A stretch of 64,000 nucleotides of DNA from Amycolatopsis vancoresmycina (GCF_000716785.1 NZ_JNYY01000008.1:62001-126000); one strand, 5' to 3'; positions 26,167-36,081 are shown, counted from the first letter of the stretch. Notes: generated by a model not told the origin, from the sequence alone. Numbers and translations are program-made.

Positions 26167-29100
26167 GGCTGCTCGTCGCCAACCGCGGCGAGATCGCGGT
26201 CCGGATCCTGCGCAGCGCGAAGGAATTGGGGCTGGAAACCGTCGCGGTGTACTCCGACGCCGACCGGCTCGCCCCGCACGTGCGGCTCGCCGGGCGGGCC
26301 GTCCGGCTCGGCCCGGCCCCCGCGGCGGAAAGCTACCTGCGGGCCGAGGCGATCATCGCCGCGGCTCTGGAGACCAGCTGCGACGCCGTCCACCCCGGCT
26401 ACGGCTTCCTGTCGGAAGACGCGGCCTTCGCGCGGACCTGCGAAGACGCCGGGATCGCGTTCGCCGGGCCGTCGCCGGAGCACCTGGAGGTGTTCGGCAG
26501 CAAGCACACCGCGCGCGAGGCGGCGATCGCGGCGGGCGTGCCGCTGCTGGCCGGCACCGGCCTGCTGTCCGATGTGGACGAGGCACTGGCGCGCGCGGCG
26601 GACATCGGCTACCCGGTGATGCTCAAGGCGACCGGCGGCGGAGGCGGCATCGGGATGCGCGCGTGCGCGTCCCCCGGCGAACTGCGCGCCGCTTGGGACA
26701 CCGTGCGCAGCGTCGCGGCCAAGAGCTTCGCCAGCTCCGGCGTCTTCCTCGAACGCCTGGTCACCCGCGCGCGGCACGTCGAGGTCCAGGTCTTCGGCGA
26801 CGGCTTCGGCGAGGTGCTGGCCCTGGGCACCCGCGACTGCTCCCTGCAGCGGCGCAACCAGAAGGTCGTCGAGGAGTGCCCGGCACCGGAGCTCCCCGAG
26901 GCCGTCCGGAAGCAGCTGACCGACTCGGCCGTCGCGCTGTGCTCGTCGGTGCGGTACCGCTCCGCGGGCACGGTCGAGTACGTCTACGACCCCGAACGCG
27001 GCGAGGCGGCCTTCCTCGAAGTCAACACCCGCCTGCAGGTCGAACACCCGGTCACCGAGGCGGTCTACGGCGTCGACCTGGTGGCCTGGATGCTGCGGCT
27101 CGCCCAGGGCGACCGCGGGATGTTCCGCGCGGTCCCGGTCGCGCGCGGCCACGCCGTCGAGGCGCGCGTGTACGCCGAGGACCCGGGTGCCGGGCACCGG
27201 CCGAGCGCGGGGCTCGTCACGCGGGTCACCCTGCCCGCGGACGTCCGCGTCGACACGTGGGTCGAGCCGGGCACGACCGTCACCACGCACTACGACCCGT
27301 TGCTGGCCAAGCTGATCTGCACCGGCACCGACCGGGCCGAGGCACTGGCACACCTGCGGGCAGCGCTCGCCGCGACCCGGTTCGACGGCGTCCAGACCAA
27401 CCTGGGCCAGCTGCGGTCGGCGGCCGCCGACCCGGCCTTCGGCACCGCCGCCCACGACACGTCCACTTTGGACATCGTCGAAGACGCGGAACCGCGGATC
27501 GACGTGGTCCGCGGCGGCACCATGACGACCGTGCAGGACTGGCCGGGCCGCACCGGGTTCTGGCACGTCGGGGTGCCGCCGAGCGGCCCGATGGACGACC
27601 TCTCGCTGCGGCTGGGCAACCTCGCGCTCGGCAACCCCGAGGGCGCGCCCGGCCTGGAGTGCACTGTGGACGGCGTCGCGCTGCGGTTCTCCCGCGCCAC
27701 CGAGGTCTGCGTCACCGGTGCGCCCACGACCGTCCTCGTCGACGGCACCGGGATTCCCCTGTGGACCCCGGTCGAGGTGCCCGCGGGGGCGACGCTCGAC
27801 GTCCGGGCGTGCACGGCCGGGCTGCGCAGCTACGTGCTGGTCCGCGGCGGCGTCGACGTGCCGGAGTTCCTCGGCAGCGCGGCGACGTTCACCCTGGGCG
27901 GGTTCGGCGGGCACGGCGGCCGCGCGCTCGCCGCCGGGGACGTCCTGCGGCCCGGCCCGGCCCCCGCGGACCCCGTCGTCGGGCCGGTCGCGGAGGCGGA
28001 CCGGCCGGACTTCGCTCCCCAGTGGACGATCGGCGCGCTCGAAGGTCCGCACGCGGCCCCGGAGTTCTTCACCCCGGACGACGTAGACACGTTCTACGCC
28101 ACCGACTGGCAGGTGCACTTCAACTCGGCGCGCACCGGCGTCCGGCTCGTCGGGCCGCGGCCGCAGTGGGCGCGGGCCGACGGCGGCGAGGCCGGCCTGC
28201 ACCCGTCCAACATCCACGACACGCCGTACGCGATCGGCGCCGTCGACTACACCGGCGACCTGCCGATCCTGCTCGGCCCGGACGGGCCCAGCCTCGGCGG
28301 GTTCGTCTGCCCGGCGACGGTCGCCACCGGCGAGCGGTGGAAGCTCGGGCAGCTGCGCCCCGGTGACACCGTGCGGTTCGTGCCGATCGGCGCCGACCAC
28401 GCGGCCGCGCTGCGGACGCGGCCGGCGTCGGCGATCGAGCCCAGCCGGGCGGCGCGCGACGACGGCGGTGTCCTGGCGCGACTGTCCTCATCGGACGGTA
28501 TGGGCTCTTCGGGCGAGCCGTCGGTCACCTACCGCCGCAGCGGCGACGACAACCTGCTCGTCGAGTACGGCGAGATGAAGCTCGACCTCGCGCTGCGGAT
28601 GCGGGTGCACGCGCTGGCCGAGCGCCTGGCGGCCGAAGGCGTGCCGGGGATCGTCGACCTGACGCCGGGCATCCGGTCGCTGCAGGTGCACGTCGACCCG
28701 GACGCGCTGCCGGTCGGCAAGGCGCTCGGGCTGGTGCGCGAGCTCGAGCGCGACCTGCCGCCGACGCACGACCTCGTCGTGCCGAGCCGCAGCGTCCGGC
28801 TGCCGCTGTCGTGGGACGACCCGGCCACGCGCGAGGCGATCGAGCGGTACATGACCGGCGTCCGCGACGACGCGCCGTGGTGCCCGTGGAACATCGAGTT
28901 CATCCGGCGGGTCAACGGACTGTCCAGTGTGGACGACGTGTACCGGACGGTGTTCGACGCGGAGTACCTCGTGCTCGGCCTCGGCGACGTCTACCTCGGT
29001 GCGCCGGTGGCGACGCCGCTGGATCCACGTCACCGCCTGGTGACGACGAAGTACAACCCGGCGCGGACGTGGACGGCGGAGAACTCCGTCGGCATCGGCG

Positions 29101-29711
29101 GGGCCTACCTGTGCATCTACGGCATGGAGGGCCCGGGCGGCTACCAGTTCGTCGGGCGGACGGTCCAGGTGTGGAACAGCTGGCACGGCGGGGAGCAGCC
29201 GTGGAACCTGCGGTTCTTCGACCGGATCTCGTGGTACCCGGTGTCGGCGGGCGAACTGCTGGACCTGCGGGCGAAGAGTGCGGCCGGGCAGCTGGAACTC
29301 GACACCACCGAGGGCTCCTTCGCCCTGGCGGACTACCAGAAGTTCCTCGCGGACAACGCGGACAGCATCGCCGGGTTCCGGGCGACGCAGGCCGCGGCGT
29401 TCGAGGCGGAACGGCAGGCGTGGGCCGCGGCGGGCGAGTTCGACCCGAAACCGGAGCCGGTCACCCGGCCGCCGGCCCGGGTCGAGGCGCCACCGGGCGG
29501 GCACGTCGTCGAGGCGCCGTTCGCGGCGACCGTGTGGCGGGTCGACGTCACCGCGGGCGAGCGCGTCGAGCACGCGCAGTCGCTGGTGACGCTGGAAGCG
29601 ATGAAGACGGAGGCGCGGATTCCCGCCCCGGCGAGCGGTGAGGTGGTCGAAGTGCTCGTGTCCCCCGGCGACCAGGTCGCGCCCGGAACGCCCCTGGTGG
29701 TGCTGGGATGA
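26163..29711 (+). CDS. Urea carboxylase (or guanidine carboxylase), biotin-dependent
   Basis: 1182 residues. Domains in order: biotin carboxylase N-terminal (RLLVANRGEIAVRILRSAKE), ATP-grasp with KATGGGGGIGMR near residue 160, biotin-carboxylase C-terminal, an allophanate-hydrolase-like subunit 2 domain (about 450-780), a subunit 1 domain (about 790-1000) and a C-terminal biotinyl domain with LEAMKTEAR, biotin Lys1148. It carboxylates urea to allophanate, or guanidine to carboxyguanidine. Presence of UAAP1/2 favours guanidine as at least one substrate; sequence alone does not decide. GTG 26163 matches the conserved start. Confidence 0.9.
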   Translation: MRLLVANRGEIAVRILRSAKELGLETVAVYSDADRLAPHVRLAGRAVRLGPAPAAESYLRAEAIIAAALETSCDAVHPGYGFLSEDAAFARTCEDAGIAFAGPSPEHLEVFGSKHTAREAAIAAGVPLLAGTGLLSDVDEALARAADIGYPVMLKATGGGGGIGMRACASPGELRAAWDTVRSVAAKSFASSGVFLERLVTRARHVEVQVFGDGFGEVLALGTRDCSLQRRNQKVVEECPAPELPEAVRKQLTDSAVALCSSVRYRSAGTVEYVYDPERGEAAFLEVNTRLQVEHPVTEAVYGVDLVAWMLRLAQGDRGMFRAVPVARGHAVEARVYAEDPGAGHRPSAGLVTRVTLPADVRVDTWVEPGTTVTTHYDPLLAKLICTGTDRAEALAHLRAALAATRFDGVQTNLGQLRSAAADPAFGTAAHDTSTLDIVEDAEPRIDVVRGGTMTTVQDWPGRTGFWHVGVPPSGPMDDLSLRLGNLALGNPEGAPGLECTVDGVALRFSRATEVCVTGAPTTVLVDGTGIPLWTPVEVPAGATLDVRACTAGLRSYVLVRGGVDVPEFLGSAATFTLGGFGGHGGRALAAGDVLRPGPAPADPVVGPVAEADRPDFAPQWTIGALEGPHAAPEFFTPDDVDTFYATDWQVHFNSARTGVRLVGPRPQWARADGGEAGLHPSNIHDTPYAIGAVDYTGDLPILLGPDGPSLGGFVCPATVATGERWKLGQLRPGDTVRFVPIGADHAAALRTRPASAIEPSRAARDDGGVLARLSSSDGMGSSGEPSVTYRRSGDDNLLVEYGEMKLDLALRMRVHALAERLAAEGVPGIVDLTPGIRSLQVHVDPDALPVGKALGLVRELERDLPPTHDLVVPSRSVRLPLSWDDPATREAIERYMTGVRDDAPWCPWNIEFIRRVNGLSSVDDVYRTVFDAEYLVLGLGDVYLGAPVATPLDPRHRLVTTKYNPARTWTAENSVGIGGAYLCIYGMEGPGGYQFVGRTVQVWNSWHGGEQPWNLRFFDRISWYPVSAGELLDLRAKSAAGQLELDTTEGSFALADYQKFLADNADSIAGFRATQAAAFEAERQAWAAAGEFDPKPEPVTRPPARVEAPPGGHVVEAPFAATVWRVDVTAGERVEHAQSLVTLEAMKTEARIPAPASGEVVEVLVSPGDQVAPGTPLVVLG

Positions 29712-31348
29712 GCGCCGACGCACTCCGTCCCGCGGAGGCGGCATCGAACACCGCCGTGGAGCGGGTGCGGGCCGCCTACCGGCGGATCGAGCGGGTGAAC
29801 CGGCCCGAGATCTGGATCGACCTCCGGCCGGAAGCCGAAGTTCTGGCCGAAGCCGCGGCGCTGGCGGACCGCGGCCTGCCGCTGTACGGCAAGCTCGTGG
29901 CGGTCAAGGGCAACATCGACGTCGCGGGGTTGCCGACGACGGCGGGCTGCCCGGACTACGCGTACCAGCCGGAGGCCGACGCGCCGGTGGTCGCGCGGCT
30001 GCGGGCGGCCGGGGCGCTGGTGCTCGGCACGACCAACCTCGACCAGTTCGCGACCGGCCTGGTCGGCACGCGCAGCCCGTACGGCGCGGTCCGCAACGCG
30101 GTCGATCCGGCGTACGTCTCCGGCGGCTCGAGCTCGGGGTCCGCGGTGGCGGTCGCGCTGGGCATCGTGGACCTGGCCCTGGGCACGGACACCGCGGGCT
30201 CGGGCCGGGTGCCCGCGGCGTTCAACGGGATCGTGGGGCTCAAGCCGACGCCGGGCCTGCTGCCCACCGAAGGGGTCGTCCCGGCGTGCGCGAGCATCGA
30301 CTGCGTGTCGCTGTTCGCCAGGACCGTCGAGGAAGCGTCGTTCGCGCTGACCTGCCTGGCCGAACCCGCTCAGGTCCACACGGGACGGTTCCGGCTCGGG
30401 GTGCCGTCACCGGAGCAGCTGGGCCCGCTGGCCGACGGCTGGGCCGAAGCGTTCGACGCGGCGGTGTCGGACTACACCTCGGCAGGCGCCGAAGTGACCA
30501 TTGTGGACATATCGGCTTTCCTGGAGGCGGCGCAGCTGCTGTACGGCGGCGCGTTCGTCGCCGAGCGGTACACGGCGGTCGGCGAGTTCATCGACGCCCA
30601 CCCGGACGCCGTCGACCCGGTCGTGGCCTCGATTATCGGCCCGGCCCGCGACATCCCCGCCCACCGGCTGTTCGCCGACCAGGCGACCCTGGCGGCGCTG
30701 CGGGCGGAGGCGCTGGCGGCGTTGGCCGGTGTCGACGCGCTCCTGCTGCCGACGACGACCGAGCACCCGACGCTCGCCGAAGTCGCGGCGGACCCGGTGG
30801 CGGTCAACGCCCGCCTGGGCCGGTTCACCAACGCCACCAACCTGTTCGGCCTGTCGGCGCTGGCGGTCCCGGCCGGGTCGGTGGCCGGCCGCCCGTTCGG
30901 CGTGATGTTCCTGGGCGCCCCGCACGACGACCTGAAACTGGCGGCCCTGGCGGGGCTGCGGCAGGAGCGGGTCCCGATCGTGGTCGTCGGCGCGCACCTG
31001 CGGGGCCAGCCGCTGAACCACGAGCTGACCTCCCGGGGCGGCCGGTTCGTGTCCGCGGTCTCGACGGCGGCTTCATACCGGCTGTACGCGCTGGACACGG
31101 TGCCGCCGAAGCCAGGATTGGTGCGGGTCGCCTCCGGCGGGGTGCCGATCGCGGCGGAGGTCTGGGAGCTGCCGGTCGCGGGATTCGGCGCGTTCGTGGC
31201 CGGCATCCCGGCTCCCCTGGCCATCGGCAAGCTGGAGCTGGCCGACGGTAGGCACGTACCGGGGTTCCTCTGCGAACCGGCGGCCACGGAGGGCGCGGAG
31301 GACATTTCGGCGAAGGGCGGCTGGCTGGCGCACCTCGGCGTCGGATAA
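29708..31348 (+). CDS. atzF: Allophanate hydrolase
   Basis: 546 residues. Hydrolyses allophanate to ammonium and carbon dioxide, completing the carboxylase route. The amidase domain shows the catalytic triad elements Lys67 in VAVKGNIDVAG, the serine-rich motif SGGSSSGSAVA (141-145) and Ser165 in TDTAGSGRVPA. The C-terminal domain (about 440-546, PIVVVGAHLRGQPLNHEL to the end) is the extra one seen in full-length AtzF. ATG overlaps the carboxylase stop by 4 nt. Downstream, 31349-31577 holds no convincing gene. Confidence 0.92.
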   Translation: MSADALRPAEAASNTAVERVRAAYRRIERVNRPEIWIDLRPEAEVLAEAAALADRGLPLYGKLVAVKGNIDVAGLPTTAGCPDYAYQPEADAPVVARLRAAGALVLGTTNLDQFATGLVGTRSPYGAVRNAVDPAYVSGGSSSGSAVAVALGIVDLALGTDTAGSGRVPAAFNGIVGLKPTPGLLPTEGVVPACASIDCVSLFARTVEEASFALTCLAEPAQVHTGRFRLGVPSPEQLGPLADGWAEAFDAAVSDYTSAGAEVTIVDISAFLEAAQLLYGGAFVAERYTAVGEFIDAHPDAVDPVVASIIGPARDIPAHRLFADQATLAALRAEALAALAGVDALLLPTTTEHPTLAEVAADPVAVNARLGRFTNATNLFGLSALAVPAGSVAGRPFGVMFLGAPHDDLKLAALAGLRQERVPIVVVGAHLRGQPLNHELTSRGGRFVSAVSTAASYRLYALDTVPPKPGLVRVASGGVPIAAEVWELPVAGFGAFVAGIPAPLAIGKLELADGRHVPGFLCEPAATEGAEDISAKGGWLAHLGVG

Positions 31349-31577
31349 ACGGGGTGCGCGGCCGGTCGACACTGATGCCGGCCGGCGCCGAAGCACCGGA
31401 GTGGCGCCGCTGCCGGACGGCTGGCTCGCCTGGACCGGCGGCGGCCTGGTCGCGATCGACCGCACCTTCGCCGAACTGCGTAACGATCAGCTGAGAACTT
31501 GGACAACTGCGCGGTAACAAGCCTCAGCCGTGGGCACCTGGCCGCCGATGGACCTCAGTGAACCCCCGGAGGCGGCC

Positions 31578-32207
31578 ATGACCACGGCGACCAGATCCCC
31601 GCAGAGCACCCTCGTCCACTCCTACCTGTTCCTCCGCCGCGCCATCGGGCTCATCGGGCTGGCGCTGCCGTTCGTCCTCATCCTCGGCAAGCAGCTCAGC
31701 CAGGGCGGCGGCCCGGCCAGCTCGCTCAGCAGCTACTACTACACCGACCTGCGGGACGTCCTGGTCGGCGCGATGTGCGCGGCCGGGGTGTTCCTCCTCG
31801 CCTACTACGGCCACGACCGGGTCGACAACCTCGTCAGCAGCGTCGCCGGGATCGGGGCGATCGGCCTCGCGCTGTTCCCCACCACCCCGGACCACGACGT
31901 GACGCCGTGGGACCGCACCTCCGGCGTCCTGCACCTCGCCTTCGCGGCGGTGTTCTTCCTCTCCCTCGCCTACTTCTGCCTCCGCCTGTTCCCCCACGAC
32001 GGGGAGCAGCCGGAGAAGTTCGGCGCCCTCTACCGCGCCTGCGGCGGCGTGATCCTCGCCTGCCTGGTGCTGATCGCCCTGGCCAAGTACCTCGGCCTGA
32101 CGCCGTCGCTGCACCCGGCGCTGTGGCTCGAAGCCGTCGCCGTGGAGGCGTTCGGCGTCGCGTGGCTCGTGAAGGGACGGACGATGGAACCCAGGAGTGT
32201 GCCGTAG
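31578..32207 (+). CDS. Six-helix membrane protein of unknown function (DUF998-like)
   Basis: 209 residues with about six membrane helices, for example LRRAIGLIGLALPFVLILGK, DVLVGAMCAAGVFLLAYYG, VAGIGAIGLALFPTTP and LHLAFAAVFFLSLAYFCLRL. The Tyr-rich loop SLSSYYYTDLRD and the motif DVTPWDRTSGVLH are conserved-looking. It resembles DUF998-type proteins, but I am not certain. GGAGGCGG lies just before ATG 31578, preferred over the in-frame GTG at 31530. It is a single gene between two operons. Confidence 0.6.
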   Translation: MTTATRSPQSTLVHSYLFLRRAIGLIGLALPFVLILGKQLSQGGGPASSLSSYYYTDLRDVLVGAMCAAGVFLLAYYGHDRVDNLVSSVAGIGAIGLALFPTTPDHDVTPWDRTSGVLHLAFAAVFFLSLAYFCLRLFPHDGEQPEKFGALYRACGGVILACLVLIALAKYLGLTPSLHPALWLEAVAVEAFGVAWLVKGRTMEPRSVP

Positions 32208-32232
32208 CCCACTCGACCGGGCCACACCCCTG

Positions 32233-32260
32233 GTTACCGACGGGTAACAAGGGCTATCGT
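32233..32260 (+). promoter_or_regulatory. fadA promoter with 16-bp palindromic operator candidate
   Basis: GTTACCGACGGGTAAC at 32233-32248 is a near-perfect palindrome. TATCGT at 32255-32260 is a likely -10, so the palindrome covers the -35 region, a position suited to a repressor of the TetR/FadR kind. The start codon of fadA is 37 nt beyond the -10 box. Confidence 0.45.
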
Positions 32261-32296
32261 GCGGGCAGGAACCCCTGTCTACTTCATGGAGCATTC

Positions 32297-33529
32297 GTGG
32301 CCGCACCAGCAACGCCGCTCGCGCCGAACGCGCGGGGCGTGCGCACCGTCGCCTTCGTCGAGGGGGTACGGACCCCCTTCGGCAAGGCCGGCGACAAGGG
32401 CATCTACGCCGGCACCCGCGCCGACGACCTCGTCGTCAACGCCATCCGTGAGCTGCTGCGGCGGCACCCCGAACTGCCGCCCGAGCGCGTCGACGAGGTG
32501 GCCATCGCCGCCACCACCCAGATCGGCGACCAGGGCCTGACCATCGGCCGCACCGCCGCGCTGCTCGCCGGGCTGCCCAAGTCCGTGCCGGGCTTCGCGA
32601 TCGACCGCATGTGCGCCGGCGCGATGACCGCAGTCACGTCCGTCGCGTCCGGCATCGGTTTCGGTGCCTACGACATCGCCATCGCCGGCGGCGTCGAGCA
32701 CATGGGCCGCCACCCGATGGGCGAAGGCGTCGACCCGAACCCGCGGATCATCGCCGACAAGCTCGTCGACCCGACCGCGCTCGTCATGGGCCAGACCGCC
32801 GAGAACCTGCACGACCGCTTCCCCGCGATCACCAAGCAGCGCACGGACGCCTACGCCGCGCGCAGCCAGGAGCGCTACGCCGAAGCCGTCAAGACCGGCA
32901 AGATCGGCCCCGAGCTGGTCCCGGTCGCCACGCGCTCGAAGGAGCTGGGCTGGGGCCTGGCCACCGAGGACGAGCCGCCGCGCCCCGGCACGACGCTCGA
33001 AACGCTGGCGAACCTGAAGACGCCGTTCCGCCCGCACGGCCGGATCACCGCGGGCAACGCGGCCGGCCTCAACGACGGCGCCACCGCGTCGATCCTCGCC
33101 GACGAGGAGACCGCCCGCGAGCTGGGCCTGCCGGTCGCGATGCGGCTGGTCGGCTACTCCTTCGCCGGTGTCGAGCCGGAGGTCATGGGCATCGGCCCGG
33201 TGCCGGCCACCGAGAAGCTGTTCAAGCGCACCGGCCTGTCCATCGACGACATCGGCCTGTTCGAGATCAACGAAGCCTTCGCCGTGCAGGTGCTGGCCTT
33301 CCTCGACCACTTCGGCATCGACGACGAAGACCCGCGCGTCAACCAGTGGGGCGGCGCGATCGCCTGCGGCCACCCGCTGGCCTCGTCCGGCGTCCGGCTC
33401 ATGACGCAGCTGGCCCGCCAGTTCGCCGAGCGGCCCGACGTGCAGTACGGCATGACCACGATGTGCATCGGCATCGGCATGGGCGGCACCGTGATCTGGG
33501 AGAACCCGGCCTTCGAGGGGGCGAAGTAA
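32297..33529 (+). CDS. fadA: Acetyl-CoA acyltransferase (thiolase), beta-oxidation
   Basis: 410 residues. Cleaves 3-ketoacyl-CoA with CoA. Thiolase signatures are present: the acyl-accepting cysteine Cys106 in AIDRMCAGAMTAV, GGVEHMGRHPMGEG, the histidine in NEAFAVQVLAFLD, GGAIACGHPLASSG and the second cysteine in TMCIGIGMGG. GTG 32297 is preceded by GGAG at 5 nt and is chosen over upstream frames, which lack thiolase similarity. It is coupled to fadB (TAATG) and together they make the beta-oxidation multienzyme pair. In Streptomyces the pair also lies near RNase D. Confidence 0.93.
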   Translation: MAAPATPLAPNARGVRTVAFVEGVRTPFGKAGDKGIYAGTRADDLVVNAIRELLRRHPELPPERVDEVAIAATTQIGDQGLTIGRTAALLAGLPKSVPGFAIDRMCAGAMTAVTSVASGIGFGAYDIAIAGGVEHMGRHPMGEGVDPNPRIIADKLVDPTALVMGQTAENLHDRFPAITKQRTDAYAARSQERYAEAVKTGKIGPELVPVATRSKELGWGLATEDEPPRPGTTLETLANLKTPFRPHGRITAGNAAGLNDGATASILADEETARELGLPVAMRLVGYSFAGVEPEVMGIGPVPATEKLFKRTGLSIDDIGLFEINEAFAVQVLAFLDHFGIDDEDPRVNQWGGAIACGHPLASSGVRLMTQLARQFAERPDVQYGMTTMCIGIGMGGTVIWENPAFEGAK

Positions 33530-35640
33530 TGACTTTCACCGCTGAAGCAGCGAAGGCCGCCTTCCCGGACGAGGTCGTCACGCACGCCGTGACGCGGCTG
33601 GTGAAGGTGCCCGGGCTCACCAAGCCCGTCGCGCTGATCACGCTCGACAACGGCCACGACCACACCCGGCCGAACACCTTCGGCCCCCAGGGGCTCGTGT
33701 CCTTGAACGCGGCTATCGACAAGGCCTTCGAGGCCGAGCCGGCCGCGATCGCCGTCACCGGCAAGCCGTTCATCTTCGCCGTCGGCGCCGACCTGTCCGG
33801 CGTCGAGGCCGTCAGCGACCCGGAGCTGGCCCGCGAGATCGCCCAGACCGGGCACGACGTGTTCCGCCGCCTCACCGAGTCGTCGATTCCGACGTTCGGG
33901 TTCGTCAACGGCGCGGTCATGGGCGGCGGCCTGGAGCTGGCGCTGTCCTGCCACTACCGGACGCTGTCGGAGAACACCGCCGCGATCGCCTTCCCCGAGG
34001 TCTTCCTCGGCCTGTTCCCGGGCTGGGGCGGCACGCAGCTGCTGCCGAACCTGATCGGCGCGGACGCGGCCGTCACGGTGATCATCGAGAACGCGTTGGC
34101 GCAGAACAAGATGCTGAACGTCAAGCAGGCGGCCGAGCTGGGCATCGTCGACGCGGTCTTCGGCAGCGCCGACTACCTCGAGCAGTCGCTGCTGTGGCTG
34201 GCCCGCGTGGTGAACGGCGAGATCAAGCCGGAGCGACGCGAGATCGACCGCGGTTCCGCGTGGGACGCGGCCATCGCCCGCGCCAAGTCCCTTGTGGACG
34301 GTCGCACGCACGGCGCGTCGCCGGGCGCCACCAAGGCCGTCGAACTGCTGGAGCTGGCCCGCGAGAACGACCTCGACCGCGGCTACGCGGCCGAGACCGA
34401 CGGCCTCGCCGAGCTGCTCATGTCCGACGTCCTGCGCGCCGGGCTGTACTCGTTCAACCTGGTCAACAAGCGCGCCAAGCGCCCGGCCGGCGCGCCGGAC
34501 AAGTCCCTGGCGCGCAAGGTGAACAAGGTCGGCATCGTCGGCGCCGGCCTGATGGCCAGCCAGCTCGCGCTGCTGTTCGTCCGCCGCCTGAAGGTGCCGG
34601 TCGTGCTGACCGACGTCGACCAGGAGCGCGTCGACAAGGGCGTCGGGTACGTCCACGCCGAGATCGACAAGCTGCTGAGCAAAAAGCGCCTGTCCCCGGA
34701 CGGCGCGAACCGGCTCAAGGCGCTGGTCTCCGGCTCGCTCGACAAGGCCGCCTTCTCCGACGCCGACTTCGTCATCGAAGCCGTCTTCGAGGAGCTGGGC
34801 GTCAAGCAGCAGGTGTTCGCCGAGCTGGAGCAGCACGTCAAGCCGGAGGCGATCCTGGCGACGAACACCTCGTCGCTGTCGATCACCGCGATGGCGTCGA
34901 AGCTGCAGCACCCCGAGCGGGTCGTCGGCTTCCACTTCTTCAACCCGGTCGCCGTGCTGCCGCTGCTGGAGATCGTCCGCGGCGAGCAGACCGACGACGC
35001 TTCGCTCGCGACTGCGTTCTCGGTCGGCAAGCAGCTGAAGAAGTCCAGCGTGCTGGTGAAGGACGCGTCCGCGTTCGTCGTCAACCGGCTCCTGCTGCGC
35101 TTCCTCGGCGAGGTGCTGGTCACCGTCGACGAGGGCACCCCGTTCGACGTCGCCGACAAGGCACTCGAGCCGCTGGGCCTGCCGATGACGCCGCTGACGC
35201 TGATGCAGCTCGTCGGCCCGGCCATCGCGCTGCACGTCGGCGAGACGCTGCACGAGGCGTTCCCGGACCGGTTCACCGTGTCCGAGAACCTCGCGAAGTT
35301 CGTCAAGGCGGGCAAGAAGGGCGTCTGGGTCTGGGACGACAAGGGCAACCAGTCGGCCGACCCCGAGGTCGTCGAGCTGTGGACGCAGGGTGACAAGCCG
35401 TCCACCTCGGAGGAGGTGCGCGACCGGGCGCTGTCAGCGATCGCCGAGGAGATCCGGATCATGCTCGACGAGGGCGTGGTCGCCGAGGCGCAGGACATCG
35501 ACCTGTGCCTGATCCTCGGCGCGGGCTGGCCGTTCTGGAACGGCGGCATCACGCCGTACCTGGACCGCTCCGGCGTGTCCGAGCGCGTGAACGGCAAGCC
35601 GTTCCTCGCTCCGGGCGTGGCCTCGGTCCCGACGGCGTAG
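33529..35640 (+). CDS. fadB: Fatty-acid oxidation alpha subunit: enoyl-CoA hydratase / 3-hydroxyacyl-CoA dehydrogenase
   Basis: 703 residues, bifunctional. The crotonase half has the oxyanion motif FAVGADLSGVE, GAVMGGGLELALSCHYRTL and FPEVFLGLFPGWGGTQL. The NAD-binding half starts KVGIVGAGLMASQLALLF, continues FVIEAVFEELGVK and ATNTSSLSITAMAS, and has the HAD signature FHFFNPVAVLPLLEIVRG. A C-terminal dehydrogenase repeat ends the protein. ATG overlaps the thiolase stop by one base. It acts in the cytosol with FadA on acyl-CoAs. Confidence 0.94.
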   Translation: MTFTAEAAKAAFPDEVVTHAVTRLVKVPGLTKPVALITLDNGHDHTRPNTFGPQGLVSLNAAIDKAFEAEPAAIAVTGKPFIFAVGADLSGVEAVSDPELAREIAQTGHDVFRRLTESSIPTFGFVNGAVMGGGLELALSCHYRTLSENTAAIAFPEVFLGLFPGWGGTQLLPNLIGADAAVTVIIENALAQNKMLNVKQAAELGIVDAVFGSADYLEQSLLWLARVVNGEIKPERREIDRGSAWDAAIARAKSLVDGRTHGASPGATKAVELLELARENDLDRGYAAETDGLAELLMSDVLRAGLYSFNLVNKRAKRPAGAPDKSLARKVNKVGIVGAGLMASQLALLFVRRLKVPVVLTDVDQERVDKGVGYVHAEIDKLLSKKRLSPDGANRLKALVSGSLDKAAFSDADFVIEAVFEELGVKQQVFAELEQHVKPEAILATNTSSLSITAMASKLQHPERVVGFHFFNPVAVLPLLEIVRGEQTDDASLATAFSVGKQLKKSSVLVKDASAFVVNRLLLRFLGEVLVTVDEGTPFDVADKALEPLGLPMTPLTLMQLVGPAIALHVGETLHEAFPDRFTVSENLAKFVKAGKKGVWVWDDKGNQSADPEVVELWTQGDKPSTSEEVRDRALSAIAEEIRIMLDEGVVAEAQDIDLCLILGAGWPFWNGGITPYLDRSGVSERVNGKPFLAPGVASVPTA

Positions 35641-36081
35641 CTAGTACTCGCCCTCTCGCGGGCACTTCGGCGGCGGCGCAGTGAGTTTCAGCTGCGCCGC
35701 CGTCGCGTCCGAGTCGATGACCGTGACGCGCTCGGCGGTCCGGTAGCGGGCGTGCAGGTCCCGCGCCCACGCCTCCAGGTCGGTGCCCGGGACGGCGAGC
35801 AGGGAGACCGACGGCGGGTCCACGAACACCCGCCGCGCCTTCGGGTCGCCACGCAGCGACGGCTCGGCCGCCCCCATCTCGGCGGCGGAGGGGAAGACCA
35901 CGACGACCGCCGCGCACAGCTGGTGCCCGGCCAGCGGCGCCGGGTTCGTGTCGACCGGCAGGTCCGGCGGCCGGACCAGGGCCGCGACGCCGAAAGCCAG
36001 CCCCACGCCGGCCATCAGTGCCAGGGTGATCACCGGCACGAGCACGCGGGCCAGCGGCTTCTCCTCCACACCGAAGATCAC
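35641..36081 (-). CDS. Short membrane-anchored protein of unknown function
   Basis: 146 residues: a basic N-terminus, one membrane helix (VLVPVITLALMAGVGLAFGV) and a soluble C-terminal domain with FVDPPSVSLLAVPGTDLEAW and AERVTVIDSDATAAQL. The outer domain is probably exported. I do not recognise the family. Starts GTG 36081 and GTG 36069 are both possible; the upstream one is used. It is convergent with fadB with stops abutting, and divergent from the PHP gene 57 nt away. Confidence 0.5.
   Translation of the reverse strand: MIFGVEEKPLARVLVPVITLALMAGVGLAFGVAALVRPPDLPVDTNPAPLAGHQLCAAVVVVFPSAAEMGAAEPSLRGDPKARRVFVDPPSVSLLAVPGTDLEAWARDLHARYRTAERVTVIDSDATAAQLKLTAPPPKCPREGEY

Noticed and set aside
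25860..28400. 846-codon open frame antisense to the urea/guanidine carboxylase
   Set aside because: It is a GC-bias shadow; composition is Arg/Gly/Val-rich with no family motif, while the sense strand encodes a complete carboxylase.
31401..31517. 38-codon frame (VAPLPDGWLAWTGGG start) after atzF
   Set aside because: It reads somewhat like a protein fragment and might be a gene remnant, but it is short, has no ribosome-binding site and no recognised family.
33154..35253. 699-codon antisense frame over fadB
   Set aside because: Same cause: no recognisable domain, and fadB is fully supported on the other strand.
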